Source of the DNA: Anaerolineae bacterium
GTDB taxonomy: Bacteria; Chloroflexota; Anaerolineae; E26-bin7
DNA: 16,263 nt
Reading direction: 5' to 3'
Assembly (NCBI GenBank): GCA_029933115.1
Contig: JAOZOT010000038.1
Location: forward strand, 1-16,263
The translations under genes were made by a program, and so were the position numbers. Shown one piece after another: positions 6,207 through 12,861 of this stretch; within the stretch, counting starts at the first letter, position 1, and each line of letters starts with the position of its first letter. The notes beneath the pieces were generated by a model that did no database searches, was not told the origin of the DNA, and worked only from the letters and a program-made list of their open reading frames with translations.

Positions 6207-8276
6207 GTGGAGACTGAAGTCAAGATAGGCGTTTTTGTCTGCGATTGCGGGACAGAAATCGCCGATTTCTTAGATACCGAGGCGCTGGTAGACAGGGCAA
6301 AGGATTTGCCTCATGTAACCCTGGTACAACGCGGATTGTACAACTGCTCCAGAGAGGGGCGGAAGAGGATCAAGCAAGCCATCTCTGAGCAAGGCCTGAA
6401 TCGGATTGTGGTGGCTGGGTGCACGCCGCGTACCCATGAGCCGCTTTTCAGGGCCGTCTGCGAGGAGGCAGGCTTGAACGGCTCCCTCTTTGAGATGGCC
6501 AACATCCGTGAGCAGTGCGCCTGGGTCCACGCCGATGAGCAGGAGAGGGCCACGGCAAAAGCCCTGGATCTGATACGCATGGCCGTCGCCAAGGTAGCCC
6601 TTTCGGAGGTGGGGGATAATGTGGAAGCTGAGGTGACACCGGCTGCCCTGGTGATTGGGGCAGGGATAGCGGGCCTGACCGCCGCCCTCACTTTGGCCAA
6701 CGGTGGATTCCCCGTCAAATTGGTCGAGCGGGAGCAGGAACTGGGCGGGCTGGTGCGAAAGCTACACACCCTCTACCCTACCATGCAGCGGGCCGAGGAA
6801 TTCATCTCAGAGAGGATCCAGGCTGTCCAAAGCAATCCCAACATCGAGGTTCTGACTCAAGCCCGGATTCTCGATGTCAACGGTTCGGCTGGCAACTACC
6901 ACGTCACTGTCGGCAGCAATGGTCACGAGGCGACCTTCGATGTGGGGGCGATCATCGTGGCTACCGGAGCCCAGCCCTCGCATCCTGATGGCCTTTTCAG
7001 ATACGATGGGCGGAAAGTGATCACTCAGTTTGAACTGGAGGGCAAGCTGAAAGCAGGGCCTGTCAACGCCCAGAACATCGTGATGATCCACGGTGCTGGA
7101 CGGGAGGAAGAGGGGCCTTATTGTTCCAGTGTGTACTGTATGACCGCCCTCAAGAACGCCATCCTGTTGAAGGAGATAAAGCCGGAGGCACACGTCTCTA
7201 TCCTCTTCAGAGATCTGCAGAATTTTGGCGAATTGTGCGAGGATGAGATTATCAAAGCCAGGCAGCGGGGGATCAACTTTATCCACTTTGGGCCAGAGTC
7301 AAAGCCTGTAGTGAAGGACGATGTAGTCGAAGTTCGCGACCTGCTGAGTGGGGCTGACCTGAACCTCCCCTACGATCTGGTGGTGTTGTCCACTCCCCTC
7401 GTGGCCTCTGAGGGCGCCAGCAGGTTGGCCAGTCTCCTGCACCTTCCTTTAGATGACCATGGCTTCTTCCCCGACGTCCACGTCAGGCTGCGGCCACGGA
7501 ACTATGTTGATCCTGGCATCTATGTCTGTGGGAACGCCCACTATCCGGCCGATACCAACGAGTGTCTGTTCCAGGCCTACAGTGCGGCTTCCAGAGCCTT
7601 GCATCATCTGGAAGCAGGTGTGGTGACTAGCGAGGCCCCTGTGGCCGTGGTTGATGAGCGGTTGTGCGCTGGCTGTGGCACCTGCGTGGAGACCTGTGCC
7701 TTCCAGGCCATCAGCTTGCAGAGGGGAGAGGGGGTCTTGAGTACGGCACAGATCGCACCTCTGCTCTGCAAGGGCTGCGGCAACTGCGTCACGGCCTGCC
7801 CCTCCAAGGCTATCACGCTTCAATCGTCCACTGACCGCCAGTTCCTGGCTCAGATCAGCGCTGCCCTGACGGGACCACGGAACGGCGAGCTACGGGTCTT
7901 GGGATTGCTTTGTCAGTGGAGCGGTTATGCAGCGGCGGACCTGGCCGGTGCCCGACGCTTACAATATCCGTCCAGCGTCCGCCTCATCCAGGCAGGCTGC
8001 TCAGCCCGTTTCGACCCGCATCACATCCTGTGGGCTTTTTTGAACGGCGCCGACGGGGTCTTCTTGGGCGCTTGTGAGCCGGGGGAATGTCACTATGTTC
8101 TGGGCAACCAGTATGCCGAGAGCCGCATCAAGGGGCTACGAGAGATGCTCACCGCCTCTGGATTCGATGCCCGGCGGCTGCAACTGGCGTGGCTCAAGCC
8201 CGACGAACCCGAGGAGTTTGTGACCGCTATCACCGACTTTACGACCAGCCTGGAAAAGCTCCGCCCGACGGGGTAA
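6207..8276 (+). CDS. hdrA: HdrA-MvhD fusion, flavin-based electron-bifurcating subunit
   Basis: This 689-residue protein begins with GTG at 6207, after AGGAG at 6195-6199. Residues 1-140 are the HdrA N-terminal domain, with C12, C14, C47 and the signature CTPRTHEPLFR followed by MANIREQCAWVH. A thioredoxin-reductase-like FAD domain starts at GAGIAG (151-156) and has the ELGG motif. Two [4Fe-4S] motifs follow: C487/C490/C493/C497 and C521/C524/C527/C531-P. From about 560 the chain becomes MvhD, with C569, C598, C623 and C628 (ACEPGEC), which would bind a [2Fe-2S] cluster. HdrA splits or merges electron pairs at its FAD, and MvhD is the docking domain for an electron donor. HdrB and HdrC are not in the window, so this is not an ordinary heterodisulfide reductase. 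Its neighbours suggest NADH via NuoEF as donor or acceptor. Confidence 0.93.
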   Translation: METEVKIGVFVCDCGTEIADFLDTEALVDRAKDLPHVTLVQRGLYNCSREGRKRIKQAISEQGLNRIVVAGCTPRTHEPLFRAVCEEAGLNGSLFEMANIREQCAWVHADEQERATAKALDLIRMAVAKVALSEVGDNVEAEVTPAALVIGAGIAGLTAALTLANGGFPVKLVEREQELGGLVRKLHTLYPTMQRAEEFISERIQAVQSNPNIEVLTQARILDVNGSAGNYHVTVGSNGHEATFDVGAIIVATGAQPSHPDGLFRYDGRKVITQFELEGKLKAGPVNAQNIVMIHGAGREEEGPYCSSVYCMTALKNAILLKEIKPEAHVSILFRDLQNFGELCEDEIIKARQRGINFIHFGPESKPVVKDDVVEVRDLLSGADLNLPYDLVVLSTPLVASEGASRLASLLHLPLDDHGFFPDVHVRLRPRNYVDPGIYVCGNAHYPADTNECLFQAYSAASRALHHLEAGVVTSEAPVAVVDERLCAGCGTCVETCAFQAISLQRGEGVLSTAQIAPLLCKGCGNCVTACPSKAITLQSSTDRQFLAQISAALTGPRNGELRVLGLLCQWSGYAAADLAGARRLQYPSSVRLIQAGCSARFDPHHILWAFLNGADGVFLGACEPGECHYVLGNQYAESRIKGLREMLTASGFDARRLQLAWLKPDEPEEFVTAITDFTTSLEKLRPTG

Positions 8277-8310
8277 ACACCCCGATGGGAATCAAAGGGG
8301 ATATTTGGCC

Positions 8311-8580
8311 ATGCTGTTTGCAGTGATAAGCACCCCACGTCCCTCCAAACCAGAAGATGTCAAAAACGCAAGGTTGGAATTCAGGTCTTGGATGGCGGAT
8401 TTGAAGTCCAAGAGCAAAGTGCTCTGTTTCTATCCTAAAGTAGGTAGGGGCTCCATTGTGATTTTCGATGTCTCTTCAAATGATGAACTTCACAGACTGC
8501 TGACCCGATGGTTGAACATTGTTCCCGCAAGTTTCGAGAACTACGCTTTGGCAACTCCATCGGAGGGGAGGAGCTTTTAA
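8311..8580 (+). CDS. Small muconolactone-isomerase/YCII-like ferredoxin-fold protein
   Basis: This 89-residue protein begins MLFAVISTPRPSKPEDV and includes FYPKVGRGSIVIFDV and LHRLLTRWLNIVPASFENYAL. The pattern of a first beta strand, helix, FYP-K-GRG strand and a LHRLL..WL helix resembles small dimeric alpha/beta-barrel proteins (muconolactone isomerase or YCII-like). Members of this group are often found as accessory domains of unknown role. I chose ATG 8311 rather than TTG 8305, because the AGGGG at 8296-8300 is ten bases from the ATG and only four from the TTG. It sits 34 bases after hdrA and 38 before the FrhB-like gene, so it is co-transcribed and may be a small structural or regulatory subunit. 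Its function is not known. There are no cofactor ligands and just one cysteine. Confidence 0.75.
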   Translation: MLFAVISTPRPSKPEDVKNARLEFRSWMADLKSKSKVLCFYPKVGRGSIVIFDVSSNDELHRLLTRWLNIVPASFENYALATPSEGRSF

Positions 8581-8618
8581 AATAGGAGCCAACGTGACAA
8601 GGAGGTCAAAACAAGTAT

Positions 8619-9791
8619 ATGTCGGAACGATTGGAGACTAAAGTCTGGGCTCTGGAGAAGTGTAGCGGCTGTGGGATGTGCGTCGCTCTCTGCTCCAAAG
8701 GGGTGCTCTACTGGGATGAGGTAGACCATCCGACGCGGGAATTGCGGGAAAAGAGGCTGGGGCTTTCGCACCTCACCCTCGATTCCTGCAGCTTCTGCCA
8801 AAAGTTCTGCGAGGAAGGTTGCCCGCGTCTGGAGGAAGAGTGGACGGCGCTTCTACCCCGTCACCTGGTCTCGGCCAGGACGATGGGCATCGTCAAGTCC
8901 GATGCGCCGAACGACGTCATCAAGAACCTGTTGGTGGCAGCTCTGTCGGCGGGCCTCATTGACGGGGTGCTGATGATGGACATGAATCCATGGACCCTGG
9001 AACCCGAAGCCAGAGTAGCGACCGGCGTCCGGGAGATCGTTGATAGCCTGGGTGTGCAGTACCTCTGGACGCCAGTCCTGAGCGCTCTCAATCAGGCCCT
9101 CTTTGAGAAAGGGCTACGCAACCTGGCCATCGTAGGCACTCCCTGTGTGGCTGAGGCGGTACGGGCCCTGCGTTTGTCGGATAACGAGCGCTTACACCCT
9201 TATCAGGATGCCATCCGTCTGACCATCGCTCCCTTCTGCACCGGGGTCTATTTCCCCACTTTGGTCAACGATTTCTTGACCAGGGAAATGGGCCTCGCGC
9301 CGCACAGCGTCAAGCGCCTGGTGGCCAATCCTCGGGCGAGCAAATTGGAGGCCCTCCTGTGGGATGGTTCCACCAAGGAGATCCCTGTGGAAAAGGTGGA
9401 AAAGTACACCCGCCGGGGCTGCGCGGTCTGCGATGATTACCTGGGCGAATCGGCGGACATCGCCGTGGGCACGGTCGGTGCCAAGAAAGGCTATTGCACC
9501 CTGATCACCAGGAGTCAGGTGGGGGATATCTGCTTGCAGAACGCCGTCAACTTTGGCCTAGTGGAGACCGTTGACGAAGTGGACGAGACTGCCCTGGCCA
9601 AGGCCAAAGAGGAGAAGGAACGCCGCGAACGGGCGCAGGCTTTCGAGGAACTAATGGTTCTAGCCCTAGATGCGCTAGGCGACCCCAGGAAGCGCGCCGA
9701 GATCAGGCAAGAATACGTGCGGCTGTACGAGATCGAGATGCCGGCCGAGAGAGAGAAGGAGCGATGCTATGTCACGTGTGCTGGATGCTAA
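8619..9791 (+). CDS. FrhB-like flavoprotein (F420 hydrogenase/dehydrogenase beta-subunit family)
   Basis: This 390-residue protein carries two N-terminal [4Fe-4S] motifs: C15-x2-C18-x2-C21-x3-C25 and C57-x2-C60-x3-C64-x3-C68-P. The FrhB body follows, with GTPC and VAEAVRAL in the middle and the C-terminal stretch GCAVCDDYLGESADIAVGT and GAKKGY, the usual flavin and substrate region. Family members pass electrons between Fe-S clusters and F420 through FAD; some bacterial relatives are thought to use ferredoxin or other partners, so F420 use here is a guess. The ribosome site GGAGG (8601-8605) is rather far (13 bases) from the ATG. The tail ends CYVTCAGC, encoded where the gene overlaps the next by 23 bases (9769-9791). 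The overlap suggests stoichiometric production with the glutamate-synthase-like subunits. Confidence 0.9.
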   Translation: MSERLETKVWALEKCSGCGMCVALCSKGVLYWDEVDHPTRELREKRLGLSHLTLDSCSFCQKFCEEGCPRLEEEWTALLPRHLVSARTMGIVKSDAPNDVIKNLLVAALSAGLIDGVLMMDMNPWTLEPEARVATGVREIVDSLGVQYLWTPVLSALNQALFEKGLRNLAIVGTPCVAEAVRALRLSDNERLHPYQDAIRLTIAPFCTGVYFPTLVNDFLTREMGLAPHSVKRLVANPRASKLEALLWDGSTKEIPVEKVEKYTRRGCAVCDDYLGESADIAVGTVGAKKGYCTLITRSQVGDICLQNAVNFGLVETVDEVDETALAKAKEEKERRERAQAFEELMVLALDALGDPRKRAEIRQEYVRLYEIEMPAEREKERCYVTCAGC

Positions 9792-10428
9792 AGGAAAAGA
9801 CTTGAGGGCTGTGAGCACCCAATTGAAAGAAATGATCGCTGTTGGCGGAGGCGGGGTGACGTTGAAAAATGCCGCTCACTTACACGGCCTGTGCGGTGGC
9901 CTGAAAAGTGGCGAAATCACCATCGAGGGCAACAGTGGCGACTACCTGGGCGTGTTAAACGATGGCGCGCTGATCCGGGTCACGGGCGACGCTGGCAAGT
10001 ACGTGGCCGACAACATGACGCGGGGCACCGTGCTGGTTGACGGCGACACGGATTACGGAGCCGGGCAGTATTGCTACGGCGGTACCGTGGTGGTCAGAGG
10101 CAGCGCCGGCGATTTCACAGCCACTATGAATAAGGGGGCGACTATCCTCATTGGTAAGGACGTGGGGGATGAGGTCGGCACCTATATGCTGGCCGGTGAC
10201 CTGGTGATCGTAGGCAATGCAGGGCACAACCTGGGCAACTACCTGATCCGGGGCAACATCTACGTGGGTGGCCAATGGGCCAGCCTGGGCCACAACATCA
10301 AGGAAGAACCCTTGACCGAGGCTGATGTGGATAAGCTCCAGGGTTACCTTGCCGAGTACGCTATCAAAGCTGACCCGCGCGCTTTCCGCAAGCTCACGCC
10401 TCTGTCAGAGAAGCCATTCTATAAATAA
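9769..10428 (+). CDS. GXGXG-domain protein (glutamate synthase alpha subunit domain 3)
   Basis: This 219-residue stand-alone beta-helix protein corresponds to the C-terminal GXGXG domain of glutamate synthase, also used in formylmethanofuran dehydrogenase subunit C. Repeated turns with the G-x2-G-x3-G rhythm fill residues about 45-170, for example GNSGDYLG, GDAGKYV, GSAGDFTA, GKDVGDEVG and GNAGHNLGNYL. In full-length GltB this domain is structural and supports the FMN barrel and the ammonia tunnel. Here it is a separate gene, as in archaeal-type split glutamate synthases. ATG 9769 follows AAGGAG at suitable spacing and overlaps the end of the FrhB-like gene. The FMN-domain gene starts 12 bases downstream, so the two surely act together. 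Confidence 0.92.
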   Translation: MSRVLDAKGKDLRAVSTQLKEMIAVGGGGVTLKNAAHLHGLCGGLKSGEITIEGNSGDYLGVLNDGALIRVTGDAGKYVADNMTRGTVLVDGDTDYGAGQYCYGGTVVVRGSAGDFTATMNKGATILIGKDVGDEVGTYMLAGDLVIVGNAGHNLGNYLIRGNIYVGGQWASLGHNIKEEPLTEADVDKLQGYLAEYAIKADPRAFRKLTPLSEKPFYK

Positions 10429-10440
10429 GGAGAGCAGATC

Positions 10441-11985
10441 ATGCCAGTCGTTGGGGCTTTTTGTGTTACCGTTCATAAGGATGCATGTATCAATGCACAG
10501 GTGCCTGGCAAATGTGCTACCTGTGTGGAAGTGTGTCCCTATGAGGTGTACGCCATTGACGGAAATGGACAAGTGGCAGTGCAGAACTATAACGCCTGCG
10601 TGGGCTGTCGCATCTGCGCCGAGTTCTGCCCGGAGAATGCCATCCGCATCAATCCGGCCGAGTCCGAGCACCTCACGCGCTATCCCTGGACCCTTGGCCA
10701 GGTAGAGGAAATCCACCATAAGGCTTTAACGGGGGAATATCTCCTGCGCGGCTTTGGCACCATGGGGCCCTTGCCCCATTTCGACCAGATCCTGGTGGTG
10801 CCTTCGCAGCTCGCCGCTGAGCCGCCCAAGGACAAGTACCGCGAAGAATGCGAGATGGAGGTGGTGATCGGAGAGGATACCTGTGAGAAGCCGATTCGCC
10901 TTAAATACCCTGTCATCTTCCCGGCCATGTCCTTCGGGGCGCTGTCCAGGGAAGCCAAGCTGGCCCTGGCTATCGCTGCGGCCAAGATGGGCATCGCCGG
11001 GAACACGGGCGAGGGCGGTCTGGTCGAAGAGGAGCCCTACTATTGCCACGGCTACGTTGACAAAGAGGAAACCCAGAAAAAGTGGGAGCCGGGTGGGTAT
11101 CTGGTCGTCCAGTGGTCCACGGGCCGCTGGGGTGTCTCGGCTGACTTTGTGCGGGCTGGCGACGCCGTGGAGATCAAGATCGGCCAGGGAGCCAAGCCGG
11201 GCATGGGCGGGCACCTGCTGGGGGCCAAAGTCACCGAGGAAATCGCTGCAGTGCGTGGTATCCCCGTAGGCAGCGACGCCCTGTCACCCTGCCGTTACTA
11301 CGACGTCCTCTCCTTCGAGGACCTGAAGAAGCAGGTGGCTTTCCTGCGAGATATCACCAACTATGAGAAACCGATCTGGATCAAGCTGGGCCCCAGTCGC
11401 CCCTACGACGACGTGCGCCTGGCCGCCGAGGCCGGCGTGGACGCCATCTCCCTGGATGGCATTGCTGGCGGCACGGGGGCCTCACCTGACCTGGTCACCC
11501 AGGGAGCAGGCATCCCCACCATCGCCTGCATTCCACCGGCGGTGCGGGCCTTGAAGGACCTGGGGTTACATCGCAAGGTAAAGCTCTTCGCCTTGGGCGG
11601 CATCCGCAACGGACTGGATGCCGTCAAGGCCCTGGCTATGGGAGCCGACGGTGTGGGCTTTGGCACCGCTGCCGAGATCGCCATGGGTTGTCGGGCCTGC
11701 ATGGCTTGTCACAAAGGCAACTGTCCCTACGGTATCACCTCGCAGAAGCCAGAGCTGCGGGCCAGACTTGACCCCGAGGAAGCTGGTCAGCGGTTGGCCA
11801 ACTTTATCAAGGCCACAGTTGAGGAGATCAAGATCCTGACCATGCTCTCCGGTCATAGCGATATCAAGGACCTGAGCGAGGAAGACCTCCGGGCTGTGGA
11901 TCCCAATACCGCAGCCATTACCGGTTTGAAACTTATCGGTTATGAACGAAGGATGCCTTGGTGGGAGAATGAGCACGGCAATTAG
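10441..11985 (+). CDS. Ferredoxin-fused FMN glutamate-synthase-like core (GltB domain 2)
   Basis: This 514-residue protein has an N-terminal 2[4Fe-4S] ferredoxin: C16-x8-C25-x2-C28-x3-C32-P, with extended first spacing, and C53-x2-C56-x2-C59-x3-C63-P. The FMN barrel of glutamate synthase follows. Landmarks are GNTGEGG (187-193), KIGQGAKPGMGGHL (246-259), IKL (314-316), GGTGASP (343-349) and the [3Fe-4S] motif C417-x5-C423-x4-C428-P. It resembles archaeal-type split GltB and, more distantly, N-methylglutamate synthase subunit C. No class II glutamine amidotransferase domain is encoded in it or elsewhere in the window. The usual ISPPPHHD segment reads LSPCRYYD (281-288) and the region before GGTGASP is also altered, so the substrate may not be plain 2-oxoglutarate plus glutamine-derived ammonia. 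GltD fused to NuoF is the likely reductase partner. Confidence 0.9.
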   Translation: MPVVGAFCVTVHKDACINAQVPGKCATCVEVCPYEVYAIDGNGQVAVQNYNACVGCRICAEFCPENAIRINPAESEHLTRYPWTLGQVEEIHHKALTGEYLLRGFGTMGPLPHFDQILVVPSQLAAEPPKDKYREECEMEVVIGEDTCEKPIRLKYPVIFPAMSFGALSREAKLALAIAAAKMGIAGNTGEGGLVEEEPYYCHGYVDKEETQKKWEPGGYLVVQWSTGRWGVSADFVRAGDAVEIKIGQGAKPGMGGHLLGAKVTEEIAAVRGIPVGSDALSPCRYYDVLSFEDLKKQVAFLRDITNYEKPIWIKLGPSRPYDDVRLAAEAGVDAISLDGIAGGTGASPDLVTQGAGIPTIACIPPAVRALKDLGLHRKVKLFALGGIRNGLDAVKALAMGADGVGFGTAAEIAMGCRACMACHKGNCPYGITSQKPELRARLDPEEAGQRLANFIKATVEEIKILTMLSGHSDIKDLSEEDLRAVDPNTAAITGLKLIGYERRMPWWENEHGN

Positions 11986-12038
11986 AGAGACGTGTAGAGT
12001 TGCGACTTTAGCAAGAGGTGAATGAAGGAGGTAAGACA

Positions 12039-12554
12039 ATGTCTGCTAGAATGTTCGATGACACCTTCGTAACCAGTATCGTGGAAGAGGCCATCGCCTT
12101 CTGCGCCGAAAAGACAGGCGCCAAGACCAGGGAGGAGGTTGTTGCTGCCATCTCCAATGGCGACTGCGCCGCCTGCGACTACCTGAAGTACAGCTTGGCC
12201 AAAAAGGTTGGGGAGTGCCTGGGCTCGATGGACGAGACCGTAAAAGCCATCTATATCTATGAGCCCGAGTATGGGGCCGGCGCGGAGAACTACGTTGAGA
12301 ACAGTCTGGGTCTCAAATCGGGTATCAATCTCGTCGCCTGGGTGGAGCGCAAGACTGCGGCCCTATCCTCCATTGTGGCCTCGCTCAACGAAGCGCTGGC
12401 CGAAGCATGTAAGCACCTCGTCACTTCTGGGAATGGGCTGCGTTACTTGCTGGACGTCAAGCTCGCCGATGACAGCGAGGTGGCGAACAGGCGCGGTTAC
12501 GGTGCTCTCGTCCAATCCATGTATGTGCGCCCCACAGAAGTGTGGAGTAGATAA
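12039..12554 (+). CDS. Unknown protein at the end of the redox run
   Basis: I do not recognise this 171-residue protein. It is soluble by sequence: no signal peptide and no membrane segment. It is mostly helical, with a CAAC motif in NGDCAACDYLKY near residues 42-53, an acidic aromatic stretch (YIYEPEYGAGAENYVE) in the middle and a basic ending. ATG 12039 has an ideal GGAGGT site (12026-12031); an in-frame GTG at 12018 lies before that site and is rejected. It follows the FMN core gene by 53 bases on the same strand and precedes a gene-free, convergent region, so it is probably the last gene of the operon. A dedicated accessory subunit or assembly factor is plausible, but that rests on position only. 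Confidence 0.72.
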   Translation: MSARMFDDTFVTSIVEEAIAFCAEKTGAKTREEVVAAISNGDCAACDYLKYSLAKKVGECLGSMDETVKAIYIYEPEYGAGAENYVENSLGLKSGINLVAWVERKTAALSSIVASLNEALAEACKHLVTSGNGLRYLLDVKLADDSEVANRRGYGALVQSMYVRPTEVWSR

Positions 12555-12861
12555 GCCATACCGGTTTATGGCCCGGTGCGTCGCGTTGAAGGGGCGCGAC
12601 GTGCAAGGTCATCTACTCTCCTATATTATGAATTGCCCCCTCAGAGATGAGGGGGCAAGAATACAACCGGCTGCCGTGGTGTCACCTGTCACCTACACGG
12701 GATCATTTAGCACTGCAAGAGGTGGCTATCTGGCGCCGATTAAACGACGCTTTGAGGGCTTTGAGGCTCGGTCGGAGACCTCAGCGTCGAAGTCTTGTCA
12801 AAGTCCTGTCGAAGGATAGTGGTAGGTGTAACTGTCTAGGTGAGGGAATCGGTTTGACCTC
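12555..12861. other. Gene-free convergent region with palindromes
   Basis: These 307 bases separate the redox run from the convergent gatB. I see no credible gene. There is a 7-bp stem CGTCGCG/CGCGACG (12579-12585 and 12595-12601). A perfect 11-bp hairpin, TTGCCCCCTCA/TGAGGGGGCAA with GAGA loop, lies at 12633-12658. A tandem 9-bp repeat GCTTTGAGG occupies 12749-12766, and a short GGTCGGAGACC palindrome lies near 12770. The 11-bp hairpin is the best candidate for stopping transcription, but neither side has a T run. The right half looks like dispersed intergenic repeat material. Confidence 0.6.

Noticed and set aside
10441..11985. N-methylglutamate synthase subunit C
   Set aside because: The FMN core family is related, but the amidotransferase-like subunit A is missing and the ferredoxin fusion with FrhB, Hdr and NADH modules implies a reductive enzyme. 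A more distant relationship is retained in the annotation.
12018..12038. GTG at 12018 as start of the 171-residue unknown
   Set aside because: The GGAGGT ribosome site lies downstream of this GTG and is ideally placed for ATG 12039.
12633..12658. Intrinsic terminator
   Set aside because: The stem is strong but there is no T run on the plus side (GAATACAACC follows) or on the minus side; kept only as a hairpin in the gene-free region.
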